This document shows positions 1-8,673 of a stretch of 21,483 nucleotides of DNA, piece after piece. The DNA comes from Sulfurovum sp. (GTDB lineage: Bacteria > Campylobacterota > Campylobacteria > Campylobacterales > Sulfurovaceae), in NCBI GenBank assembly GCA_026985755.1, contig JALSPX010000003.1, positions 1 to 21,483 of the forward strand. The letters run 5' to 3'. The position numbers and the translations under genes were made by a program. Positions within the stretch are counted from its first letter, which is position 1; every line of letters starts with the position of its first letter. The notes under the pieces were generated by a model, which did no database searches, was not told where the DNA came from, and saw only the letters and a program-made list of their open reading frames with translations.

Positions 1-1537
1 CAGAATTAAATAAATCTTTAGTTAGTGTTTTGTTCCATCCATTAAATGCATTGGCATAGGCAGTATATGGATTATTAGAATAACCAATGTCATTCGTCCA
101 ATCAGAAACAGTCCCTATATGTGTCCAGGTATTGACTAAACCATAGTGATTGCTTTCCCATGTGCCTGTCACATTATCGCCCATCCAATAAGCGCTAGAT
201 AATGTTAATATATTAATCAACCTAACTTTGCTTGCAGGATGTACTTTTCCTGTGCCTACGCTGATGATACCTGTTTGATTTGCTAACACAGGTGAGCCAA
301 AACTATTTCCTTTGTCTGTACTTTTGTAAAGGTTTCCATGTATAGCATATCCATTAGTATCAAACAATGCATCTCCTGGATGATCATGATCAGTACATGA
401 TTCGGCTTTAAATGTACTCATATAAAGTATATTTTGATTGCTATAATCTACGTCTAGATCTAACACATCATAAGGATGTAGAATTTCAACCCATGTTTCT
501 CCACCATCTTCTGTACGGTATGCCTTCGCTTCACTACAACCCCATCTAGGTTTACCTGCTATGGCATACACAAGGTTTGCATTGGTTGGATGTATCACTA
601 ATTTAACTATACGTAAATTATTGAGTCTTAAATGATTAGGGAAGGAGATATCTGTCCATGTTGCTCCAGCATCTGTACTTTTAGCAATACTACTAGGACT
701 ACTGTCATCCCATTTATGATAAGTTGTATATAGTATATTGGGTTGAGATTTTGCGACAACAATACTCTCTACATAGGTATCAGTATCATCATCACTTGCA
801 TCACTATTTGTACTATTATCATAAAGGCTATTATCATACGTCATGTTGTTTGATATCAAGTCAAAATTTTGTCCAAGATTTGTCGTTTTATATATACCTC
901 TTCCTGTACCGACATAAAAAACATTGCCATTAGTCGGATGAAAACCTAAAGCACTCATATGTGTCGTAATCATAAGCCCATTTTTTTCGCCCAATGCATC
1001 CCATTTTACGCCATTTTTATCTAAACTTACATATATACCACTAAGATCGGATGCGGTTACAAGCACTCCTGATGCTGTAGCTCCTATCATATTGATAGTA
1101 CCACCAGCTCCTGGATTGGTTCTTATCCAATCTTCAAATTCAATATTGACAGGATGATTTTCTGGTGTATCACTAATATTTAAGGGGTTACTCCCTGCTT
1201 CATTTTCAATAGTATCATAATACCCATCATTGTCATCATCTGTATCTGCATTATTTCCAATGCCATCCCCATCAGTATCAACGCTTTCAGAAGCATTTTT
1301 TGGAAAAGCATCACGGTTGTTTACAATCCCATCACCATCTATGTCTGTATCAATAACATCTATAATGCCATCGCAGTCTAAATCATCTTTTGTAATAGAT
1401 GGATTATAGATAGGTATCACGACAGTAAGACCGTTATCATAAGGCATAGGAAACAAGTGTGGACAAATATTCTTCGCATGAACGATATGAGATAATATTA
1501 AAAATATCATTGCTTGTAGTAAAAATAATCTTTTCAT
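1..1537 (-). CDS. Secreted Asp-box (BNR) beta-propeller protein with thrombospondin type-3 repeats, C-terminus cut by window
   Basis: This is an open frame of 512 codons from ATG at 1537 to the left edge, with no stop inside the window. The start is supported by AAGGGG about 8 bases upstream. Residues 1-21 form a signal peptide ending VHA before Lys-Asn, so the protein is exported. Residues about 52-120 are rich in DxDGDG-type calcium loops of the thrombospondin type-3 kind. The rest contains at least five Asp-box motifs of the S/T-x-D-x-G-x-x-W/F type, for example STDAGATW, TEDGGETW and STDKGNSF, which mark blades of a sialidase or Vps10-like propeller. Known relatives are extracellular or surface proteins with varied or unknown ligands. 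No sialidase catalytic residues are visible, so an enzyme function should not be assumed. An adhesin or extracellular binding role is inference. Confidence 0.85.
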   Translation of the reverse strand, partial: MKRLFLLQAMIFLILSHIVHAKNICPHLFPMPYDNGLTVVIPIYNPSITKDDLDCDGIIDVIDTDIDGDGIVNNRDAFPKNASESVDTDGDGIGNNADTDDDNDGYYDTIENEAGSNPLNISDTPENHPVNIEFEDWIRTNPGAGGTINMIGATASGVLVTASDLSGIYVSLDKNGVKWDALGEKNGLMITTHMSALGFHPTNGNVFYVGTGRGIYKTTNLGQNFDLISNNMTYDNSLYDNSTNSDASDDDTDTYVESIVVAKSQPNILYTTYHKWDDSSPSSIAKSTDAGATWTDISFPNHLRLNNLRIVKLVIHPTNANLVYAIAGKPRWGCSEAKAYRTEDGGETWVEILHPYDVLDLDVDYSNQNILYMSTFKAESCTDHDHPGDALFDTNGYAIHGNLYKSTDKGNSFGSPVLANQTGIISVGTGKVHPASKVRLINILTLSSAYWMGDNVTGTWESNHYGLVNTWTHIGTVSDWTNDIGYSNNPYTAYANAFNGWNKTLTKDLFNS

Positions 1538-1656
1538 AACCGTACCCCTTTTTTATAGAGTACAGTCTATATACTTAATTTAAAATAAATATAAATAATA
1601 AAAAATTATAATATTGTATGGTAATTAAAGAGATATAAGTAGAGAAAAAATTTTAC

Positions 1657-2856
1657 TCAAACACCATCAACACGAAGAAGTTTTGTTTTCCCTACCATAA
1701 GGTCTATCGTCATTCTTGCACGCTTAAATACAGACTCTTGCCTATATTCTAAATTATGCTTTTTACATATCTCTTTCACTATGGGTTGCATTTTTTGATA
1801 GTAACTAGACGGCATATTTGGAAACAGATGATGTTCTATTTGATAATTTAAAAAACCATGAAAAAAATCTTTTATATCTGAACCTGTATTGTAATTAACG
1901 GAGCCCATAATCTGACGCAGATAAAACTCTCCCGTACTTTTAGATGGTTCTGAAAACATATAGATATCTTCTGCTGAGTGGTTAGGCACTATCACTAAAA
2001 AAGAGTGTAAATTTGCAAAAAACTCTGCTATGACGATAATAATAAGTGCATTAATAACCGCAGTTGTACCAAAAGGTAAAAAGAGCAGAGGAAAGACAAC
2101 AAATTTAATAATAGCGTATGGAAGGTAGTACTCCATCCATAGCTCTAAACCATTTTTAGTACGAGGATCTAACTCATAGTCAGTCACCTCTAGTCTATCT
2201 TGTTCTTTTCGTCTTTTGTTCTCTAGTATCATCAATGTATTGGGTGCATAATAGAGAAACTTCCACATACCTGCAAAAGCATAAATAATAATATAACGCA
2301 ACCACATTGGTACTTTTGACTGAATCAGCCACTGCAAATTACGCTCAACATTATCTGGATCTGCATCCTCACCTAGATGATAGTGGTGCATAATATTGTG
2401 CTCATAACTCCAAGCATCAGGTTTTATCCAATCGAGCCAATCAACAAATCTACGTGAACCTTTGGCAAAATATTTTTTGGTATAACGTTCTGGAATATTG
2501 GGTACTTTGTCATATCCACCATGCAAAATAGGATGTGTCACATTTGACCAACGAGCAACATTACCCGTACTAATGAAAAATGCCGCGATAAGTCCAACTG
2601 ACCAAAATAATAAACTGCCTACTGTTGTAAAGAGTCCAATAACTGCTAGTACTAAAATAAGTCCATACCCTGAAAAAGTAAAGATACGTCCCCAACGTTC
2701 CATCTTTAGTAAATGTTGAAAATCTTCTTCATCTACAGGTTTCATAGTCTCTTTTATGGCATCTATATCTTTTTCTAACTGCTCTTTATCTACATCTTCA
2801 TAACGTGCATACCCCCTCATTATATCCATACTAGCAACTTCTTCATTTTTACTCAT
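1657..2856 (-). CDS. Membrane fatty acid desaturase (acyl-lipid / front-end type)
   Basis: A 399-aa integral membrane di-iron desaturase of the FA_desaturase family, expected to introduce double bonds into acyl chains in the inner membrane. The three histidine boxes are visible: HPILH (108-112), HNIMHHYH (153-160) and QIEHH (339-343). The third box, with Gln in place of the first His and followed by LFPNMP, is typical of front-end desaturases, but there is no cytochrome b5 domain at the N-terminus. Additional His residues at 284 and 293 may also bind iron. Hydrophobic segments lie at about 60-98 and 245-290. The start at 2856 has a strong AGGGGTGGGAA ribosome site. The gene is divergent from the 2958 gene, with a TATAAT in the spacer. 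A role in membrane fluidity is likely; regiospecificity cannot be read from sequence. Confidence 0.93.
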   Translation of the reverse strand: MSKNEEVASMDIMRGYARYEDVDKEQLEKDIDAIKETMKPVDEEDFQHLLKMERWGRIFTFSGYGLILVLAVIGLFTTVGSLLFWSVGLIAAFFISTGNVARWSNVTHPILHGGYDKVPNIPERYTKKYFAKGSRRFVDWLDWIKPDAWSYEHNIMHHYHLGEDADPDNVERNLQWLIQSKVPMWLRYIIIYAFAGMWKFLYYAPNTLMILENKRRKEQDRLEVTDYELDPRTKNGLELWMEYYLPYAIIKFVVFPLLFLPFGTTAVINALIIIVIAEFFANLHSFLVIVPNHSAEDIYMFSEPSKSTGEFYLRQIMGSVNYNTGSDIKDFFHGFLNYQIEHHLFPNMPSSYYQKMQPIVKEICKKHNLEYRQESVFKRARMTIDLMVGKTKLLRVDGV

Positions 2857-2889
2857 GATTTCCCACCCCTATTAAAATAATAATTTGTG

Positions 2890-2895
2890 ATTATA
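2890..2895 (-). promoter_or_regulatory. -10 element of the desaturase promoter
   Basis: A TATAAT box on the minus strand lies about 35 bases before the desaturase start. It sits inside the palindrome GATTATAATC, so it also reads as TATAAT on the plus strand and could serve the divergent gene at 2958. No good -35 is visible, which is usual in Campylobacterota. Confidence 0.45.
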
Positions 2896-2957
2896 ATCAA
2901 ATATTGATAAGGATGAAATGATTTAGATATAATGATAGAAAAATAGGAATAAAATGT

Positions 2958-3455
2958 ATGTGTGATTTCAATATATTAAATGAAGAAGAGAAACAATTGT
3001 ATCATGAAAGATTACTCACTTGTGCCAATAACTTCGGGGGAAAGAATTTTTTTCTTCAATTATTAGAGGCAATCAGAGAAACAAAACCTCATCCTCTTAT
3101 CTCTAGCAATATGTCTTTTAATATTGAACTGGGCAGTATAACCTGGGATAAAGTGATTTTTAATGACAAACTTCAACTTCTAGTAAAAGCTAGAAAAAAT
3201 GAAACAGAACAAGATAATCTATTGCCACCTAAAGATATGAAAAACTATAAAAAAATATTAAATATGGTGAGAACGTTGAGACCTATCGTCTTTCATGTGA
3301 AGCCTGCAGATAAAGAAAATGGGTCTGGATTCTTTTTTCAACCTTTTGATGTGATAGATCAGGATAAAACCAAACTCAATTTTCTTTTTGATATACTTTT
3401 CTTCTGCTCTATTGACACCAGCAAAAGAATACTTAATTATGTTTCAAAAAAATAA
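2958..3455 (+). CDS. Hypothetical protein, 165 aa, soluble
   Basis: The gene is not recognised. It has an ordinary A/T-rich coding pattern, an ATG start with AGGA about 10 bases upstream, and no signal peptide or convincing membrane helix. The N-terminal third is predicted helical and charged, residues about 50-80 look strand-rich, and a Phe-rich stretch (GFFFQPF) lies near residue 125. It is divergent from the desaturase and followed, after a separate promoter, by a small secreted peptide gene, so it probably forms a single-gene transcript. An ATG four bases upstream at 2954 is in another frame. Function unknown. Confidence 0.7.
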   Translation: MCDFNILNEEEKQLYHERLLTCANNFGGKNFFLQLLEAIRETKPHPLISSNMSFNIELGSITWDKVIFNDKLQLLVKARKNETEQDNLLPPKDMKNYKKILNMVRTLRPIVFHVKPADKENGSGFFFQPFDVIDQDKTKLNFLFDILFFCSIDTSKRILNYVSKK

Positions 3456-3474
3456 AATAAATATCTAGAGGTAA

Positions 3475-3526
3475 TTTTCAGGTAATGCTTATATGCTATA
3501 CTTCTCATGTTCGAATAAGAATTCGA
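3475..3526 (+). promoter_or_regulatory. Extended -10 promoter plus palindrome before the small secreted peptide gene
   Basis: An extended -10 box, TGCTATACT, lies at 3494-3502, with a TTTTCA -35-like hexamer at 3475-3480 (16-base spacer). Just downstream, around the expected transcription start, is the perfect inverted repeat TCGAAT-AAGA-ATTCGA at 3511-3526. This could be an operator or a 5' mRNA hairpin. Confidence 0.55.
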
Positions 3527-3549
3527 CACATAAATAAAAAGGAATATAC

Positions 3550-3726
3550 ATGAAAAAAATTATGATTTTACTTGCTGCAATGGCAATGTCAACACTTATG
3601 GTGCAGGCAAACGAAGAGCCAGCAACAGAAATTACTGTATCATCAATGGATGCAGCACCAGTTGAAGCAGGTCAACCAACAGAAGATGATAAAAACACAA
3701 CGGAAGAAGAAACTCCAAAAAGTTAA
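3550..3726 (+). CDS. Small secreted acidic protein, 58 aa
   Basis: A short gene with ATG at 3550 and stop TAA at 3724-3726, supported by AAGGA 7 bases upstream and a good promoter. Residues 1-20 are a typical signal peptide (MKK, hydrophobic core, VQA before Asn-Glu). The mature part of about 38 residues is very acidic and Thr/Glu/Pro-rich, with no Cys, and looks unstructured. No family is recognised. It would be released to the periplasm or cell surface. The convergent neighbour is clpB, separated by a hairpin and a C8 tract. The alternative, a meaningless open frame, is unlikely because signal peptide, ribosome site and promoter agree. Confidence 0.65.
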   Translation: MKKIMILLAAMAMSTLMVQANEEPATEITVSSMDAAPVEAGQPTEDDKNTTEEETPKS

Positions 3727-3761
3727 TATATCGTCATTTAAATACATATTACTACATACCT

Positions 3762-3769
3762 CCCCCCCC
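3762..3769 (+). repeat. Homopolymeric C8 tract, intergenic
   Basis: Eight consecutive C between the convergent ends of the small secreted gene and clpB, preceded by CCT. It is outside any supported coding frame. Confidence 0.6.
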
Positions 3770-3801
3770 ATGGAAGTAATATATAAACTCCCTTCAAATT
3801 C

Positions 3802-3819
3802 CCCCAACGCTTGTTGGGG
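3802..3819 (-). terminator. Hairpin after clpB, possibly bidirectional terminator
   Basis: CCCCAAC-GCTT-GTTGGGG forms a 7-bp G/C-rich stem with a 4-base loop, 10 bases past the clpB stop and 75 past the convergent small gene. Neither side has a full T-run, so intrinsic termination would be weak; it may act from both directions. Confidence 0.5.
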
Positions 3820-3829
3820 AGATAAATCA

Positions 3830-6403
3830 TTACTCAATATTGACTTTTATATCACCATCCACTACATCAAAATCTACTTTTGATCCTTCTACAACTTTAT
3901 CTGCAAGTATGAGTTCAGCAAGTCTATCTTCTACGACTTCATAAAGCGCACGTTTAAGTGGTCTGGCACCATACACTGGATCAAATCCTGCTTCGGCAAT
4001 ATATGCTTTGGCATTTTCTGAAAGCATAACAGTGATATCACGTTCAGCCAATTTTTTCTGAATATCTTTAAATAAAATATCCACAATATGTGTAATAGCT
4101 TCTAGATCTAGAGGATTAAAAATCACTTGTTCGTCTAGTCTATTTAAAAATTCTGGTTTAAAGTGTTTTTTTAGCTCATCTTGGACTGCCATGCGTCTAT
4201 CATCTGGATCTTTAAACTCCATAATCTTGTCAGATGCGATGTTAGAGGTCATGATGATAATAGTATTTTTAAAGTCTACTGTTACACCCTTATTGTCTGT
4301 CAAACGACCATCATCAAGCACCTGCAAAAGTGTGTTAAATACATCGGGGTGAGCTTTTTCTATCTCATCAAAGAGTACCACTGAGTATGGTTTACGACGT
4401 ACCGCTTCTGTGAGCTGTCCACCTTCATCATAGCCTACATACCCTGGAGGTGCACCTACTAATCTGGATGCTGCATGTTTCTCCATATATTCAGACATAT
4501 CTATACGTATCAGTGCTTTTTCTGTATCAAACAAAAATTTTGCCAAGGTTTTGGCTACTTGTGTTTTACCCACACCTGTAGGACCAAGAAACATAAAACT
4601 ACCTATTGGTCTATTTGTATCGCTAAGTCCTGCTTTATTTCGTTTGATAGCACGAGCCACTGCTTTTAGTGCTTCATCTTGCCCTACTACCTCTTCACGC
4701 AAGATATTTTCAATCGCTAAAATTTTCTCTTTTTCACCTTGAAGCATTTTAGAGACAGATATACCTGTCCAGCGACTTACTATACTAGCAATCATTTCTT
4801 CATCTACAGAATTTTTAAGCAAAGTCCCACTTTTCATCATCTCTTGCCATTTGACTTCAAGTTCTTTGAGTTTCTCTTCTTGGGAAGGAATTTGACCATA
4901 TTCTATCTCTGCCGCTTTGTTAAAGTCACCAGAGCGTTTTGCACTTTCTGCTTGTGTTCTCAATGTGTCAATTTCTGTTTTAATCTCTGCAATTTGGTTA
5001 AATACATCTTTTTCTGTTTCAAACTGTGTTTGAAGTTTTGTACGTTTTTCTTCTAAATCAGCAAGCTCTTTTTCTATTTCCTCAAGACGCGTAGCATTTT
5101 TCTCAGTTACTTCCATTTTAAGTGCTTCTTTTTCTACTTGAAGTGTAGAGATTTCTCGCTTTATTTTAGCCAAATCTGTAGGTTCAGATTCTATTTGCAT
5201 CTTCAATTCAGCTGCTGCTTCATCTATGAGATCAATCGCTTTATCAGGTAAAAATCTATCTGTAATGTATCTATCAGATAGTTTTGCAGCAGCCACAAGT
5301 GCTGCATCAGTGATATTAACATTATGGTGAGCCTCTAATTTATCTTTTATTCCCCTAAGTATTTGCAGGGCTTCATTAATACTAGGCTCATCCACTTTAA
5401 CAGGTTGGAAACGTCTTTGAAGTGCCGTATCTTTTTCAAAATACTTTCTATATTCTTTAAGTGTCGTAGCACCAATCGTATGTAACTCACCACGTGCAAG
5501 TGCTGGCTTTAAAATATTAGCTGCATCATTACCACCCTCAGATGCACCTGCACCTACAATAGTGTGTATCTCATCTATGAACAATATAATATTTGCAGAC
5601 TCTTTGACTTCATCAATAACAGATTTAAGTCTATCTTCAAACTCACCTCTATATTTTGCACCAGCAATCAGTCTATTCATATCTAAACTCATTACTTTCA
5701 TATTTTGCAAACTCAATGGCACCTCTTTATTTACTATACGCTGAGCAAGTCCTTCTACAATAGCCGTTTTACCAGTACCTGGTTCACCAATTAATATAGG
5801 ATTGTTCTTTGTTTTACGAATAAGAATTTGCATCATACGTTGTATCTCTTCATCTCTCCCTATGACAGGATCTAGTTTTCCATCTATAGCCTTTTGATTA
5901 AGATCATCTGCATATTGTGCTAAAGCCTCTAATGTTTCATCACCAGACTGTGAATCTATTTGTTTTCCACCTCTAATGCTCTCTAATGTTTTTTTAAATT
6001 CAGAAATATCTATATATTTTCCTATAGTCTCTTTAATAAAACTCTCATCACTATTGGCTAATAACCATGCATCCACTGCTAGATACTGGTCGCCATTGGC
6101 GGCCATCACACCTTCAGCATTTTGTAAAGTACGTACTAAATTTTGCCCTAATTTTATATTCTCTTTCGTTACAGAAGATACTTGTGGTAATTTATTTGCC
6201 AACGATTTTGTCTCGAGCTCAATAGCTGCCTTGTCAACATTTAGCTTATTTAACGCTTGGTGTAATATACTCCCAGAATTTGTTAGTAAAGCCCATAAAA
6301 GATGTATAGGATCGACCTCTTGATTTTTATTGTGCAATGCAAGAGAAACCCCTGATTCAATTGTTGCTTGCATTTGGTTGGTTAGTTTTTCTAAGATATT
6401 CAT
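3830..6403 (-). CDS. clpB: ATP-dependent disaggregase ClpB (Hsp100)
   Basis: An 857-aa full-length ClpB, the cytoplasmic hexameric AAA+ chaperone that pulls proteins out of aggregates together with DnaK/DnaJ/GrpE. The order is: N-terminal Clp repeat domain (1-145), first AAA+ domain with Walker A GEPGTGKT (206-213) and Walker B ILFIDE (273-278), the long M-domain coiled coil (about 400-530) that separates ClpB from ClpA and ClpC, and second AAA+ domain with Walker A GPTGVGKT (607-614). The C-terminal D2-small domain is present with GARPLKRA. The start is fixed by a perfect AAGGAGGT ribosome site. It is a single-gene unit with its own promoter carrying a HAIR-like operator, which suggests HspR control. 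Confidence 0.98.
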   Translation of the reverse strand: MNILEKLTNQMQATIESGVSLALHNKNQEVDPIHLLWALLTNSGSILHQALNKLNVDKAAIELETKSLANKLPQVSSVTKENIKLGQNLVRTLQNAEGVMAANGDQYLAVDAWLLANSDESFIKETIGKYIDISEFKKTLESIRGGKQIDSQSGDETLEALAQYADDLNQKAIDGKLDPVIGRDEEIQRMMQILIRKTKNNPILIGEPGTGKTAIVEGLAQRIVNKEVPLSLQNMKVMSLDMNRLIAGAKYRGEFEDRLKSVIDEVKESANIILFIDEIHTIVGAGASEGGNDAANILKPALARGELHTIGATTLKEYRKYFEKDTALQRRFQPVKVDEPSINEALQILRGIKDKLEAHHNVNITDAALVAAAKLSDRYITDRFLPDKAIDLIDEAAAELKMQIESEPTDLAKIKREISTLQVEKEALKMEVTEKNATRLEEIEKELADLEEKRTKLQTQFETEKDVFNQIAEIKTEIDTLRTQAESAKRSGDFNKAAEIEYGQIPSQEEKLKELEVKWQEMMKSGTLLKNSVDEEMIASIVSRWTGISVSKMLQGEKEKILAIENILREEVVGQDEALKAVARAIKRNKAGLSDTNRPIGSFMFLGPTGVGKTQVAKTLAKFLFDTEKALIRIDMSEYMEKHAASRLVGAPPGYVGYDEGGQLTEAVRRKPYSVVLFDEIEKAHPDVFNTLLQVLDDGRLTDNKGVTVDFKNTIIIMTSNIASDKIMEFKDPDDRRMAVQDELKKHFKPEFLNRLDEQVIFNPLDLEAITHIVDILFKDIQKKLAERDITVMLSENAKAYIAEAGFDPVYGARPLKRALYEVVEDRLAELILADKVVEGSKVDFDVVDGDIKVNIE

Positions 6404-6439
6404 AAAATACCTCCTTAATCATTTATATTTATTAGAAAG

Positions 6440-6470
6440 ATTATACAACATTGAGTCATGTATTGTCAAG
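6440..6470 (-). promoter_or_regulatory. clpB sigma-70 promoter overlapped by HAIR-like HspR operator
   Basis: On the minus strand, TTGACA (6464-6469) and TATAAT (6440-6445) match both consensus boxes, with an 18-base spacer. The sequence CTTGACA-N7-ACTCAAT at 6470-6450 matches the HspR operator consensus CTTGAGT-N7-ACTCAAG at 11 of 14 positions and covers the -35 box. HspR control of clpB is known in Streptomyces and in Campylobacter; binding here is inferred. Confidence 0.75.
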
Positions 6471-6592
6471 TTTTTTTAGTTAATATTTAAACATCTATTA
6501 TCTTCTGCATAAAATACTTTATATAAAAGCAACCTCTTATACGATTTTAAATAAAATAATATAGAACTATCAAAATGGAGATATTACCTATA

Positions 6593-7942
6593 ATGATTAA
6601 AATTAAAAAAAGTAAAAAAATTATATTTGCTGGATTTCTATCTGCAATGACGGCAACGTATCTTTTGGGCACACTAACTCATGCCAAAGAAAATAAAATA
6701 AAAACTCCCATTAAATCAACAGCCAAACAAAAACTAGAAGCATATATTAAATTTACCCAAATTCTAAATGTGATTGAAAGTCAATATGTCGATGAAGTTA
6801 ATACAACAACATTGGTTGACAAAGCTTTAAAAGGACTTATGACAAATCTTGATGCACATTCAACATTTATGGATGCAAAATCTTATAAAGATTTATCTGT
6901 ACAAACAAAAGGTGAGTTTGGTGGACTTGGTATTTCAATTGGTATGAAAGACGGAGCACTCACCGTTATTGCTCCACTTGATGGTACTCCAGCATATAAG
7001 GCAGGTGTGAAAGCTGGAGATATTATATTAAAAATTGATGACAAAGCAACGATTGGTATGAATATAGATGAATCAGTGAAGCTTATGAGAGGAAAACCTG
7101 GTACAGATATTACACTTACCATTATAAGAAAGAAAGAACTAAAACCTCTTAAAATCAAGATAACCAGAGACATTATAAAAATCCAATCTGTATATACAAA
7201 AACAATTGAAGATAAATTACTTTATCTACATATTACCTCTTTTGATCAAAAGGTAGTGAAAGATGTAAAAAAATCTATAAGTGATCACAATAATACAAAA
7301 GGTATTATTCTGGATCTTAGAAACAATCCTGGAGGGCTACTTGACCAAGCAGTAGGATTAGTAGATCTTTTTGTCGAAAAAGGTGATATTGTTAGTCAAA
7401 AAGGAAAAGTAAAAAGTGAAAACATAGCCTACAAGGCACATAAAGAGAATACCGATACAAAAACCCCTATAGTCGTTCTTGTCAATGGAGGGAGTGCCAG
7501 TGCTTCTGAGATTGTCTCTGGTGCATTGCAGGACTTCAATCGTTCTGTAGTAATTGGCGAAAAAACATTTGGAAAAGGGTCTGTACAGATTGTAATGCCT
7601 GTGGGAAAAAGTGAAGCACTTAAACTGACTGTTGCTCGCTATTATCTCCCTAGTGGACGTACCATACAAGCAGTAGGTGTTACGCCTGATATTATTGTAC
7701 ATCTAGGAAAAATTGATTTTGAAGAAGACCCAGTTTTATTAAAAGAGAGAGATCTTAAAAAGCATTTAGAAGGTGAGTTAGCCAAGATTGAAGCAAAAAA
7801 TAAAGATATTAATATTACTGAAAATAATATGACCGAAACAAATAAAACGATTATTACAGAGAGCCAACTCTATAAAGATGCACAATTAAAATCTGCCGTA
7901 GATATTCTAAAAGCACTTATTATCACAAAAAAAGGATATTAG
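6593..7942 (+). CDS. ctpA: C-terminal processing peptidase, S41 family (CtpA/Prc)
   Basis: A serine protease that trims or degrades periplasmic and envelope proteins. From the ATG at 6593 it has 449 aa: an N-terminal basic and hydrophobic export segment (about 8-31, ending THA), a PDZ domain (about 106-190) containing GEFGGLGISIG, and the S41 catalytic core. The Ser/Lys dyad is visible as Ser303 in GGSASASE and Lys328 in FGKGSV, 25 residues apart as in the family. The alternative ATG at 6575 has no ribosome site, while GGAG lies 12 bases before 6593, so 6593 is preferred with moderate confidence. A C-terminal tail of about 80 residues after the core is Lys/Glu/Asn-rich. It opens a long plus-strand run; purC begins 3 bases after its stop. 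Confidence 0.93.
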   Translation: MIKIKKSKKIIFAGFLSAMTATYLLGTLTHAKENKIKTPIKSTAKQKLEAYIKFTQILNVIESQYVDEVNTTTLVDKALKGLMTNLDAHSTFMDAKSYKDLSVQTKGEFGGLGISIGMKDGALTVIAPLDGTPAYKAGVKAGDIILKIDDKATIGMNIDESVKLMRGKPGTDITLTIIRKKELKPLKIKITRDIIKIQSVYTKTIEDKLLYLHITSFDQKVVKDVKKSISDHNNTKGIILDLRNNPGGLLDQAVGLVDLFVEKGDIVSQKGKVKSENIAYKAHKENTDTKTPIVVLVNGGSASASEIVSGALQDFNRSVVIGEKTFGKGSVQIVMPVGKSEALKLTVARYYLPSGRTIQAVGVTPDIIVHLGKIDFEEDPVLLKERDLKKHLEGELAKIEAKNKDINITENNMTETNKTIITESQLYKDAQLKSAVDILKALIITKKGY

Positions 7943-7945
7943 CAT

Positions 7946-8665
7946 ATGGAAAAAAAAACACTCCTTTATGAAGGTAAGGCAAAAAAAATTTGGGAAACAG
8001 ATGATCCCAATTTACTTATTTCAGAGTTTAAAGACTCTTTGACTGCTTTCAATGGTGAAAAAAAATCATCTGAAGAAGGTAAAGGTGCACTCAATAACAA
8101 AATCTCTACAGAGCTGTTTAAGTATTTGGCCCAAAAAGGTATCCCAACACATTATATAGATACCATTGATGATAACAATATGTTACACAAACGTGCAGAT
8201 GTTATCTATATAGAAGTCATTGTAAGAAATATTGCTACAGGTAGCCTAAGCAAAAATCTTGGCATTGCAGACAAAACCGTACTTCCATTTACACTTGTAG
8301 AGTTTGACTACAAAAATGACGAATTAGGTGATCCAAAACTCAATGACCAACACTGTCTTATACTAAATCTTGTGAACAACACAGATGAACTTGACTACAT
8401 CAGATTTATGGCAAGACGTATCAATACCCTACTCTCAGCGTTTTATACAGAACTTGATATCAAAGTAGTAGACTTCAAGCTTGAGTTTGGGCGAGACAAA
8501 GATGGGAACATCATCCTCATTGATGAACTTAGTCCTGACAACTTTAGACTTTGGGATGCAAAAACAGATGAAAAACTTGACAAAGATAGATTTAGACAAG
8601 GTCTTGGTGGACTCACTGAGGCATATAAGCAAGTGTTAGACAGAATACAAAACAGAAACAAATAA
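7946..8665 (+). CDS. purC: Phosphoribosylaminoimidazole-succinocarboxamide synthase (SAICAR synthetase)
   Basis: A 239-aa cytoplasmic enzyme joining aspartate to CAIR with ATP to give SAICAR in de novo purine synthesis. Its length is normal for the monofunctional bacterial form. Visible signatures are the N-terminal LLYEGKAKKIW nucleotide-binding strand-loop, the VVDFKLEFG segment (about residue 173) and DELSPDNFRLWD near residue 192, the classic SAICAR synthetase motifs. ATG at 7946 follows AAAGGA with 9 bases spacing, itself inside the end of ctpA. It is followed by purS and purQ, so three steps of one pathway are grouped. Confidence 0.97.
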   Translation: MEKKTLLYEGKAKKIWETDDPNLLISEFKDSLTAFNGEKKSSEEGKGALNNKISTELFKYLAQKGIPTHYIDTIDDNNMLHKRADVIYIEVIVRNIATGSLSKNLGIADKTVLPFTLVEFDYKNDELGDPKLNDQHCLILNLVNNTDELDYIRFMARRINTLLSAFYTELDIKVVDFKLEFGRDKDGNIILIDELSPDNFRLWDAKTDEKLDKDRFRQGLGGLTEAYKQVLDRIQNRNK

Positions 8666-8673
8666 GGACAGAT

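Noticed and set aside
724..933. 69-codon plus-strand frame inside the propeller gene
   Set aside because: Tyr/His-rich shadow of the antisense Asp-rich gene with no ribosome site.
3482..3830. CRISPR-like or phage structures around the poly-C and hairpin region
   Set aside because: No repeated units with spacers, no integrase, no tail or capsid genes anywhere in the window.
3572..3883. 103-codon plus-strand frame across the small secreted gene and the C8 tract
   Set aside because: It is out of frame with the better supported signal-peptide gene, has low-complexity Gln/Lys content and overlaps the clpB end; a shadow.
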